Origin: Alkalihalobacillus sp. FSL W8-0930
GTDB taxonomy: Bacteria; Bacillota; Bacilli; Bacillales; Bacillaceae_D
Assembly (NCBI GenBank): GCA_037965595.1
Contig: CP150183.1
Span: 3,286,001 to 3,350,000, forward strand
Direction of reading: 5' to 3'
Length of the DNA stretch: 64,000 nt
Within the stretch, counting starts at the first letter, position 1. Each line of letters starts with the position of its first letter. Under the pieces are notes generated by a model that saw only the letters and a list, made by a program, of their open reading frames with translations, had not been told where the DNA came from and did not search any database. Of the stretch, positions 1 through 6,865 are shown piece by piece. The position numbers and the translations under genes were made by a program.

Positions 1-106
1 TCTCGCTCCCACACACGGTTCAGTAAGTAACGGTAGGTTCCAGTCGAATCTAGAAATGCATCTGATGACAAGTACTTCATCTATTTCCCCTCTCCTTTTC
101 GCAAAA

Positions 107-142
107 AATCCACCACCGGACATTTTTGCCCGATGATGGATT
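107..142. terminator. Inverted repeat, probable terminator
   Basis: A 13-bp imperfect inverted repeat (AATCCACCACCGG at 107-119 against CCGATGATGGATT at 130-142) is flanked by an A-run on the left and T-rich sequence on the right. Read on the minus strand the mismatches become G-T wobbles and a run of six T follows. It probably closes a transcription unit outside the window, and separates it from the gene at 288. Confidence 0.45.
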
Positions 143-287
143 TTATTCAACTAAGTTGGTAAAAAGAAGCCATCTTGGTGTTAGATGATTTTTTTGGATT
201 AAAGAGAAACGAAGACAGTTATCATAAATACCATCATTCCTAATATATATGCATATAGTTTATTACATACACGAGGAGTGTTCTTAA

Positions 288-899
288 ATGACAGCTGTAG
301 ATCAACTCATAACAAATGCCGTATCATTTAAAAGACAAGGGAAGTTTGAAGAAGCAAAACAGTGTTATATCGATGCTCTAGAGTATAACCCACATGATCT
401 AATGAACTACGTAGGTTTAGGAAAAATTGCTCACTTATCTAACGCACAAGGTTTAGCCATTAATTGCTATTTAGCTGCTGCACATTTACAAATCGCACCT
501 GTAAAAAAAGCAATTGAAGACAATTCTTTGCCATTACCTTTAAAGTTACAATATGATCAAATTCCAGCTGATGTAATGAAACAGCTGCCTCATGAATCAG
601 CATTTATTATTTTAATTGATGCGAACACACCTCGGCATTTAGCCCATTCTTTCGTTGATTTATCAGAAGATTTCTTGGCTAAAAATCCAGGTATCAAGAA
701 GTTCAGTGAGATTTATAGTGCACATATCCTTGGAGATGGAAGCTATCAATCAACTTTAACCAAATGGGAAACCACACAAGACCATCAAATTGAAATGGAT
801 GAAACGTTTTATCTACCTGAAGGAAGAGATTTCTTGTTAAAGTACTTGAAATGGGGACAATTAGATTCTATGGATGTGTTGAGCCTTTACTTTAGATAA
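288..899 (+). CDS. TPR-like protein, unknown function
   Basis: Soluble 203-residue protein with no signal peptide or membrane segment. Residues 4-55 read as one to two tetratricopeptide-like helical pairs (AVSFKRQGKFEEAKQCYIDAL followed by NYVGLGKIAHLS...AINCYLAAA), a fold that usually mediates protein-protein contacts. The remaining 140 residues are not recognised. The start is supported by CGAGGAGTG upstream of the ATG. It is a single-gene unit closed by a strong hairpin at 948-985. No partner is evident from context. Confidence 0.75.
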   Translation: MTAVDQLITNAVSFKRQGKFEEAKQCYIDALEYNPHDLMNYVGLGKIAHLSNAQGLAINCYLAAAHLQIAPVKKAIEDNSLPLPLKLQYDQIPADVMKQLPHESAFIILIDANTPRHLAHSFVDLSEDFLAKNPGIKKFSEIYSAHILGDGSYQSTLTKWETTQDHQIEMDETFYLPEGRDFLLKYLKWGQLDSMDVLSLYFR

Positions 900-947
900 A
901 AAGATGTGGACCACAGTTGGTCAATACTACGTAATACAACTACATCG

Positions 948-986
948 TCTACCATCGGCCTTTTGTCGCCGATGGTAGATTCTTTT
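948..986 (+). terminator. Rho-independent terminator
   Basis: Perfect 12-bp stem TCTACCATCGGC (948-959) with GCCGATGGTAGA (968-979), followed by TTCTTTT. It ends the TPR-like gene. There is no T-run on the opposite strand. Confidence 0.85.
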
Positions 987-1185
987 AATTAAACCCCTTC
1001 TGAGATCCACTCGGCACCCTCGCAACAATCTTCATCACTACAAAAGCCAGGCTAAACACAATCAGCCATTCAATCGTCTGATGCACCCAGCCACTCGCTG
1101 TTGCCTGTACGCTCACTGACACGGATAGATACGAAATGACAAAAGCAGTTAGCGTGAGAAACCAATTGCTTGATAGAAAAGACAT
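985..1185 (-). CDS. Small membrane protein, unknown
   Basis: About 66 residues with two hydrophobic helices (roughly residues 5-25 and 38-54) and a basic C-terminus, so probably a two-pass membrane protein. An upstream in-frame ATG at 1206 exists, but GGAAGGGAGGG lies just in front of the ATG at 1185, so the protein most likely begins MSFLSSNWFL. The family is not recognised. It is transcribed convergently with the preceding gene. Confidence 0.6.
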   Translation of the reverse strand: MSFLSSNWFLTLTAFVISYLSVSVSVQATASGWVHQTIEWLIVFSLAFVVMKIVARVPSGSQKGFN

Positions 1186-1313
1186 AGTCAGCCCTCCCTT
1201 CCTCATGTATTTACTTTTCCAATATCCAATTTACAGGTATTTAAACATATTTTGTTTAAGCAGTCTGTAACCGGGTACTCAAACACAAAGACATGATTAA
1301 GGAGGATTGTTCT

Positions 1314-1526
1314 ATGGTTACACTTAAACAGAGGGTAGATCATTCACATTACAGAACCATCATTTCTGGAATTGCAGTTATGCCCATCATCGCCATTCTA
1401 GGTTTTTTAAATGTAATTCCTGTCTCTAACACCGTAGCTTGGTTATCTCTAGCTGCATTCTTGATAAGTTTATTTAAGTTCTTCTTTACATTCAAAGGCA
1501 AGGACCCAGCAGAGGATATCAATTAA
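1314..1526 (+). CDS. Small membrane protein, unknown
   Basis: A 70-residue protein with two membrane segments (about residues 20-40 and 45-62) and a charged tail GKDPAEDIN. An AAGGAGG at 1299-1305, nine bases before the ATG at 1314, fixes the start; an earlier ATG at 1293 would put the ribosome binding site inside the gene. The family is not recognised. A hairpin terminator follows immediately. Confidence 0.65.
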   Translation: MVTLKQRVDHSHYRTIISGIAVMPIIAILGFLNVIPVSNTVAWLSLAAFLISLFKFFFTFKGKDPAEDIN

Positions 1527-1552
1527 AGACATTCAAAGCGAATGTCTTTCTT
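1525..1552 (+). terminator. Rho-independent terminator
   Basis: Stem AAAGACATTC (1525-1534) with GAATGTCTTT (1540-1549), then CTT. It ends the small membrane protein gene and meets the convergent esterase gene. Confidence 0.7.
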
Positions 1553-2355
1553 CAACTCTTATAAGAAAAATAAAGCCCCTCATACTCCGGATCATACAAA
1601 TAAGGCTCTTTCCGATTATTCACATGAAAGGCCACATTCCGCCCTGCCTCCACGCCAACATGATTATACCCCTCCTGCGTGTAATGAATGCCATCCTCTT
1701 TCATTAGATTCAGCTTGTCTGAGGTCATCCCAGCATAGAGAGTAGACACAAGCGTTGCATGGGGATAGGTCTTACAAAACTCCGTCTGCATCTGTATCAT
1801 CGCCTTGTACAGATCCGTCCCCTCCTTATTGCCGATCCTAATCATGTAACAACGCTCGACTCCATGTTCCATCATCTCTTCAATCATGTTCGTAAGCTTC
1901 GGCACATAGCTATCCTTTGGCATAAGCGCATCTGTCTCTCCTTGGCACCACACCATAAACACATGCCGCGTCTCATATCCGTTCAACTCTAGCCATTCCT
2001 TTGTTGTGTGCAGTCTACCAATTGCGTCATCCAAATAAGCCGTACCAGGCTGCCATTCATCTATTGAACTCCCACCCTTTGATGCAGACACAGCTACAAT
2101 CGGCACCTGCGTAATGAAGTAATACTCATTGATAAAGGCCGAAACGAGCGACCCCGTCTTCGTCTCCTCTGTAATTCCGTCCTCCCTGTTCTCATTCACA
2201 CCAAAAGGCTCCGTCACAGGATAGAGCTTCGTCGGATCTGTGACTGCACGAAATTCAAACCCATGCCCTTCCGCCACAGTTGGCGCATCCTCTGCAACAC
2301 CTCTGCCCGCAATATTTGACTGCCCCATAAACAACACAAGATTCACTATAATCAC
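1552..2355 (-). CDS. SGNH-type carbohydrate acetylesterase
   Basis: 267 residues resembling the sialate O-acetylesterase/CE6 esterases that remove O-acetyl groups from sugars. The nucleophile block is LFMGQSNIAGRG near residue 10-20 (Ser in GQSN), WCQGETDA is the conserved oxyanion-region block near residue 135, and DGIHYTQEGY near residue 225 supplies the Asp-His pair. No signal peptide is visible, so it is probably cytoplasmic. It starts at GTG (2355), with AAGGGGGG five bases upstream. It lies 15 bases downstream of a polysaccharide-deacetylase-like gene, so the two likely form an operon acting on acylated sugars. The substrate is unknown. Confidence 0.8.
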   Translation of the reverse strand: MIIVNLVLFMGQSNIAGRGVAEDAPTVAEGHGFEFRAVTDPTKLYPVTEPFGVNENREDGITEETKTGSLVSAFINEYYFITQVPIVAVSASKGGSSIDEWQPGTAYLDDAIGRLHTTKEWLELNGYETRHVFMVWCQGETDALMPKDSYVPKLTNMIEEMMEHGVERCYMIRIGNKEGTDLYKAMIQMQTEFCKTYPHATLVSTLYAGMTSDKLNLMKEDGIHYTQEGYNHVGVEAGRNVAFHVNNRKEPYLYDPEYEGLYFSYKS

Positions 2356-2370
2356 AATGTCCCCCCTTGT

Positions 2371-3144
2371 TTAGTCGTCGATTTCATCCATCGGAAAACC
2401 GAACCGATAGCTATTCCCTACCGCAAATTCACAACATAGTCTAATCTTTTCTTTCATCTCTTCAGTAAATAGGTACTTCTCATGTGTAAAAATAATTAAT
2501 TCCTTCTCTGTAGCTTGAACCAGCTTAAGCTGACTCTCTACATCCGGGACATGTTCCAGACGCATATCCGTTCGATAAATCGTAAGACCCCTTGTCCTAT
2601 CCCTTATACGCCCGTCTCGTCTCAATTCATCACACTGCTCAGCACTCAAATCATAACTACGGCGATCATCCTCCGAAGAAAGCAGCCCAGTCACGCCATG
2701 TTCAGAATGATCCTTAAATGCTGAAACAGCCTCCGCATTCCCCTCATAGAAATGCGTGCGCACAACCCGATCAATCGCAGCTGCCCCTCCCGTGATCCGG
2801 CTTAGCTCCCTTAGCACTTTCTCATAATCATTCTTCGCTTGATCATAAGTAGTAGACTCATAGCGCGACCGCACATTCTCCGCATGAAACCCCCACCTCA
2901 ACCAATGAGCATTCTCTTGAAACTCACTGGCAAACGTCTCAGGAACCTGAGTCAGATCAAATGATTGATCTTCCGACTCATAAAACACATATCCACTATG
3001 CACCATGCCATATTGAAGGTGCATGTCTCTTAAGAAGGACAAAATCGGTTGATCAAACATGCTTGTGTAAGAAGAAGCATAGCGAGCCAAATCTTCAAAC
3101 ATAGTTATCATATCGTCCGTCGAGATATGCATAAAAGACTTCAT
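2371..3144 (-). CDS. Polysaccharide-deacetylase-like protein
   Basis: 257 residues, no signal peptide. The pattern STDDM near the N-terminus, FLRDMHLQYG, WLRWGFHAEN, VVRTHFYEGN and FTHEKY near the C-terminus looks like a NodB-fold (WbmS-like) polysaccharide deacetylase: an Asp pair in motif 1 and conserved His in the later motifs are seen. This assignment is by motif memory only. The start at 3144 is chosen because GGGGTGA precedes it at good spacing; an earlier ATG at 3174 has no ribosome binding site. First gene of a two-gene operon with the acetylesterase. Confidence 0.6.
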   Translation of the reverse strand: MKSFMHISTDDMITMFEDLARYASSYTSMFDQPILSFLRDMHLQYGMVHSGYVFYESEDQSFDLTQVPETFASEFQENAHWLRWGFHAENVRSRYESTTYDQAKNDYEKVLRELSRITGGAAAIDRVVRTHFYEGNAEAVSAFKDHSEHGVTGLLSSEDDRRSYDLSAEQCDELRRDGRIRDRTRGLTIYRTDMRLEHVPDVESQLKLVQATEKELIIFTHEKYLFTEEMKEKIRLCCEFAVGNSYRFGFPMDEIDD

Positions 3145-3246
3145 TAAGTCACCCCTATAAGAAAGCGATTTCAAAAATACCTTGAATAAATCTCTATCTT
3201 CAAACTACACTGTAAGAATAGTGTAACGGATAAGGAGGAATGAATC

Positions 3247-3477
3247 ATGTATTTACTGACGATTATTACAACAACTCTATCATTGATCTACGCAATCGTT
3301 TTATGGAACACACCTAATACGTTTACGATCGTGTTCACACCTCTGTTTATACTCTCCCTATCTCTAAGCTTCATCAATAAAAAACACAAGCTTACCCTCA
3401 TAGGCATTAACGCTTTTCTGTTTTTCTTTATGCTAACGATTTTCTTCTTCAGATACATCTTCTTTGCCAATCCATAA
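3247..3477 (+). CDS. Small membrane protein, unknown
   Basis: 76 residues that are almost entirely hydrophobic: about three transmembrane segments (residues 2-20, 28-43, 52-72) separated by the basic loop INKKHK. AAGGAGGAA precedes the ATG at good spacing. No family is recognised. It is divergent from the deacetylase-like gene, with the shared promoter region at 3145-3246. Confidence 0.65.
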   Translation: MYLLTIITTTLSLIYAIVLWNTPNTFTIVFTPLFILSLSLSFINKKHKLTLIGINAFLFFFMLTIFFFRYIFFANP

Positions 3478-3565
3478 ATTTCAAACGCTTAGAAGGATTT
3501 TGTCTAACCATAGCGAATAAAAAGAGATATGTAAACGCTTAACTAAACCTTGGAGGGATCCACCC

Positions 3566-4216
3566 ATGACAGCAACAACTCAAGACTTCTCATCAAAACA
3601 TCTCCTAATCTTCGGAGACAGCATTGCACATGGCAATGAAAATAACTTAAAATCATTCGCCACAATGGCTGCAGACAAATTAGCTATGCCATACACCAAC
3701 TATGCAAGAGGCGGCGCAACGATTACAAGCATCCCTCACCTAGAAAATGATCTACATATCCATATTGAAAAAGCATTAAATGAAGGTGCTAAAGCTAATT
3801 ACATTGTCTTTAACGGAATGACCAACGATATCGTGGGCTCACGCAACGCGCCACTAGGTGAAGTAACAGAAGGCTACAACAACGAGTTTGATGAGAGTAC
3901 ATTCTGCGGAGGATTTGAATCCATTTGTAAAAAGTTTAAAACAAACTGGCTCGGCGCCAAAGTCCTTTACGTCCGCCCGCACAACATGAAATCAAGAGAA
4001 GCTGATAAACAAAAGGCTTTTGGAGATAAAGCATTGGAGATTTGCTAAAAGTGGAGTATTCCCTATGTGGACCTATTTACAGAAGGTGGCCTGAATACCT
4101 ACTTAGAAGAAATGAACAATGCCTATACCATCAACCAAGATGGAACTCACCCGAATACAGAGGGGTATGAGTTGTTTTATGTGAATCCAGTTGTGGCGAG
4201 GTTAACTGGGTTGTAA
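3566..4216 (+). pseudogene. SGNH/GDSL hydrolase with in-frame stop
   Basis: An SGNH hydrolase frame of 217 codons runs from the ATG at 3566 (GGAGGG ribosome binding site) to TAA at 4216, but codon 161 is TAA (4046-4048). The first part carries the Ser block IFGDSIAHGN (Ser 19), the GGA motif and NGMTND; the second part, in the same frame, carries WSIPYVDLF and the catalytic DGTHPNTEGYE. The truncated product lacks the Asp-His pair and should be inactive. The expected residue before KWSIPYVD is compatible with a GAA-to-TAA change. It may be a true nonsense pseudogene or a sequencing error. Confidence 0.8.
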
Positions 4217-4239
4217 CGAAATGACTGATAATAGAATAA

Positions 4240-4288
4240 ATAAAAGGACAAATCATTTATATGACTCAATGATTTGTCCTTTTATATT
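4240..4288 (+). terminator. Rho-independent terminator
   Basis: Very long perfect stem: 18 bases at 4240-4257 pair with 4268-4285, followed by ATT. The A- and T-rich ends make it able to act in both directions. It closes the SGNH hydrolase unit. Confidence 0.85.
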
Positions 4289-4413
4289 GTATTAGACAGA
4301 ATCATTTGTAGGTATTTAGACTTTATTCATACTAACTTTAGAATTAAATTAGAAATTCATTGGGCAATTAGTGGTAGTATCAAAGAAACACATGATCTGC
4401 ACAAGGAGAGTAT

Positions 4414-4653
4414 ATGGTTGATTCGTTTAAATCTTTTTTCATAACATTTGTGATAGCTCCATCCATTCTTGGAGTTGGGTTTGCCCTTACATACGAGCTC
4501 CTACCATTTTTATGGAGTCTAATTACATTTAAAGAAGTTAGTTTAGCATTTAAAAACGTTGGCCTTACCTTTCTTATAGGTTACGTCATGTACCTCATAA
4601 TTATTGTATACAAAGCAGTTTCCTATAGATTTAGTAAAACAAAAGATGAATAG
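4414..4653 (+). CDS. Small membrane protein, unknown
   Basis: 79 residues with two to three hydrophobic helices (about residues 8-36 and 48-68) and a lysine-rich tail. AAGGAGAG precedes the ATG by three to four bases. Not recognised. It is followed 32 bases later by another membrane protein gene on the same strand, so the two may be cotranscribed. Confidence 0.65.
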   Translation: MVDSFKSFFITFVIAPSILGVGFALTYELLPFLWSLITFKEVSLAFKNVGLTFLIGYVMYLIIIVYKAVSYRFSKTKDE

Positions 4654-4685
4654 ATTAGTGAATGGAGTTCAGGAGGATACAAAAC

Positions 4686-5207
4686 ATGCAGCTAGAGAAC
4701 ATCAAACAACTTGAACACTTCACATTGGGCAAGTCGTATATATTAAAACGAATGCAGTACACAGAAGACCTCGTGATCGAGAACGACCTGGGAGAACTAA
4801 AACGACTGGATCTAAAGGCGACTACCATTAGTGAGGTTGACCGAACCGAATTAAGATGGTTAGGTAGGTACTTTAACTTTACAAGTGACGAGAGTGAAAT
4901 GCCTATGGTTCGGCAGACCGGGAAACAAAAAAGAGTAGTCACACAACTAAAAGTTGGGTATTGGATGTTTCTTGGTTTCGTTTGCATGGTCACTGTAGCT
5001 ATCATGAATATACTTTTTCACTTTACTAACGCATGGATAGATCAGAATACGTTCTTCTTGCTCGACCTTCTTTATTTTGTCGTACAATTCATTACTGCAG
5101 GAGCTATTGGCTGTGCTATTTTCATGGTATATGAGCGACTCAGCGCAAGATATAAAAGAAAGAAATCAGGACTGCCGATGATAACATTGAGGATGGAACA
5201 TATATAA
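4686..5207 (+). CDS. Membrane protein, unknown
   Basis: 173 residues: a soluble N-terminal part of about 85 residues (contains KSYILKRMQYTEDLVI and RTELRWLGRYF), then two transmembrane helices near residues 90-110 and 122-148, and a basic C-terminus. AGGAGG at 4671-4676 selects the ATG at 4686 rather than the upstream ATG at 4662. No family recognised. Possibly cotranscribed with the small membrane protein before it. Confidence 0.65.
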   Translation: MQLENIKQLEHFTLGKSYILKRMQYTEDLVIENDLGELKRLDLKATTISEVDRTELRWLGRYFNFTSDESEMPMVRQTGKQKRVVTQLKVGYWMFLGFVCMVTVAIMNILFHFTNAWIDQNTFFLLDLLYFVVQFITAGAIGCAIFMVYERLSARYKRKKSGLPMITLRMEHI

Positions 5208-5266
5208 TTCTTCATTATAAAGTCTGATGCAAGGAGCTCTAAGATTAACTTCAAAGGAAGGTATAA

Positions 5267-5592
5267 ATGGACCTAAATAAGGTGAAAGAAAAATTTATCA
5301 AACACGCTTAATTTATGAGGAAACAGGTAACTATAAAAGAGGCAACAAGTCATCAAAAATTCTCTTTACCTTATCTGAAAAAATCAGACGTGACTCAGTG
5401 AACGGTCCTATTATTATAGACAACCTCTTGGAAGAAACGAATCCAAGTGTGCTTATATGGACAAGTGTCATATCCATTCAAATGAACTATCGTAAAAAGG
5501 ATTCGATTGCCATTCTTAGAAGACTTGCCAAAGATCGCAACATTGGTCAACAACGGTTTAATGCTGAAATGACTCTTAGGGAATACGGATAA
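5267..5592 (+). pseudogene. DUF2019-type gene, frameshifted
   Basis: A ribosome binding site (AAGGAAGG) and ATG at 5267 open MDLNKVKEKFIKHA, which stops at 5311. From about 5302 a different frame continues as TRLIYEETGNYKRGNKSSK and runs to TAA at 5592, ending in RFNAEMTLREYG. The joined sequence has the feel of the DUF2019 helical-repeat family (a PSVLIW block, then ILRRLAK, then FNAEMTL). One base appears lost between 5290 and 5305. A short product from the GTG at 5398 cannot be excluded. Confidence 0.6.
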
Positions 5593-5593
5593 A

Positions 5594-5622
5594 GCAAAAA
5601 ACCTCTCAAATTCGATGAGAGG
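5594..5622 (-). terminator. Rho-independent terminator
   Basis: On the minus strand CCTCTCA-TCGAATT-TGAGAGG is followed by six T. It ends the gene at 5644-6162. Confidence 0.8.
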
Positions 5623-5643
5623 CTGTTCATGTTATAGAAAATC

Positions 5644-6162
5644 TTAACTAACATAATTAGGTTGAATCGTTTCCTTAAATTGGTCTAATCTCGTTTTAGG
5701 ATTTCGAGTAATTTGAAGTGATTGGTCATAACGATCTCTGCCTGTACCATATGCCTTAATATAAGGACTTCCGTTAGTCGTCCTCATCGCCACAGTTCTG
5801 TTTGGTGTCTGATAATCAATTCCTAAACATTCTTGGAGCTCTTTAATACTTAGAAAGGCAATCTCACTTTCTCTAAGTCCGAGTCGTCCACATACAAATG
5901 CAAAAATGAATTTCTCGTTAGGACTCAAATCCCTTATCCGTTTCAGTTCCAATTCACTAAACTGAAACTGCCAAGTACTATCTTTCTTAGATTCAGAACT
6001 AGTCTTAGATAGATATTTAGAATAAAAGACATAATCGTAATTAGTCGTTATCTTATAAATCTGATTGGACTCTCCCTCTTCTATTATAGCCGGGACGAAT
6101 CCTGTTTTAACTAACAATGATAGCAATGCTCCAAAGTAGAAGTCTTGCTTTGATAACTTCAT
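5644..6162 (-). CDS. Hypothetical protein
   Basis: 172 residues, no membrane segment or signal. The N-terminal block MKLSKQDFYFGALLS, the central YKITTNYDYVFYSKYL and the later WQFQFSELELKRIRDL look like a coherent globular protein, but I cannot name the family. AAGGAGG six bases before the ATG gives a confident start, and a terminator follows the stop. Single-gene unit beside the sortase locus. Confidence 0.65.
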   Translation of the reverse strand: MKLSKQDFYFGALLSLLVKTGFVPAIIEEGESNQIYKITTNYDYVFYSKYLSKTSSESKKDSTWQFQFSELELKRIRDLSPNEKFIFAFVCGRLGLRESEIAFLSIKELQECLGIDYQTPNRTVAMRTTNGSPYIKAYGTGRDRYDQSLQITRNPKTRLDQFKETIQPNYVS

Positions 6163-6193
6163 ACATAACCTCCTTGAGATTAATTATGGAGTA

Positions 6194-6802
6194 TCACACC
6201 CCAAAGTTCTCAATTAAACTCCCTCTAATAATCAACCGATCCTCAGGGTCTTTCGCTCCAATTGGCGTACACGTTACTAACGTCACCACAGCTTCTCCTG
6301 TATCTTCTAAGACACTGACATCCGTTTCATGTACGACAAACACGTCTTCTACAACAAACACATACTGACCATAACGAGAGATCACGTCAATGGTGTCGCC
6401 TTCATCTACCTCACCTAACCGGTTAAATAGTTTTCCATCCGTGACTGAACGGTGGCCGGCAATGGACACATTCGATTTTCCTAATTCATCAAAGCTTGTA
6501 ATGCTCCCTAATCCTCGGTCTAGATTCTCATTGCTGGCCCCTTCAAAGATAGCTAACTCCAAATCAATCGCTTCAAGTCTCAAGATTCCTACTACATCAC
6601 TGTCTCCGATACCTTGCAGCCCATTATTAGACACATCAAGCGTATGTTCCTCGTTTTCATCGACGTCAATTGATGATAGCAGCTCAAACTCCCTTACTAA
6701 ATTCTCTTGCTCTCCTGCAAAGTAGAATGCCTCTAGCTTTGGATAGAGTAATAAGCTCACCCCAACAATCACTAGAAATACAATCAATAGTTTTCTAAGC
6801 AC
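6194..6802 (-). CDS. Sortase (class D-like)
   Basis: Transpeptidase that would cleave LPXTG proteins between Thr and Gly and join them to the cell wall. It has an N-terminal membrane anchor (residues 4-22) and the sortase catalytic set: His117 in SIAGHRS, Cys178 in TLVTCTP and Arg189 in RLIIRG. Size and lack of a C-terminal membrane helix suggest a class D (YhcS-like) enzyme. GTG start at 6802 with AGAGGG upstream. It lies directly downstream of two LPXTG genes on the same strand, which are its obvious substrates; a terminator sits between it and the nearest substrate gene. Confidence 0.9.
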   Translation of the reverse strand: MLRKLLIVFLVIVGVSLLLYPKLEAFYFAGEQENLVREFELLSSIDVDENEEHTLDVSNNGLQGIGDSDVVGILRLEAIDLELAIFEGASNENLDRGLGSITSFDELGKSNVSIAGHRSVTDGKLFNRLGEVDEGDTIDVISRYGQYVFVVEDVFVVHETDVSVLEDTGEAVVTLVTCTPIGAKDPEDRLIIRGSLIENFGV

Positions 6803-6821
6803 AGCCTGCCCTCTTTTCTAT

Positions 6822-6853
6822 AAAAAACCATCCCTAGGCTCCCCTAGAGATGG
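6822..6853 (-). terminator. Terminator after LPXTG gene
   Basis: On the minus strand CCATCTCTAGGG pairs with CCTAGGGATGG across a short loop, followed by six T. It lies between the large surface protein gene and the sortase gene, so sortase is made either by read-through or from its own promoter. Confidence 0.75.
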
Positions 6854-6865
6854 ACTCTCTATCGT

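Noticed and set aside
4046-4048. Programmed read-through or selenocysteine at TAA
   Set aside because: TAA is not a selenocysteine codon and no recoding signal is seen; a nonsense mutation is simpler.
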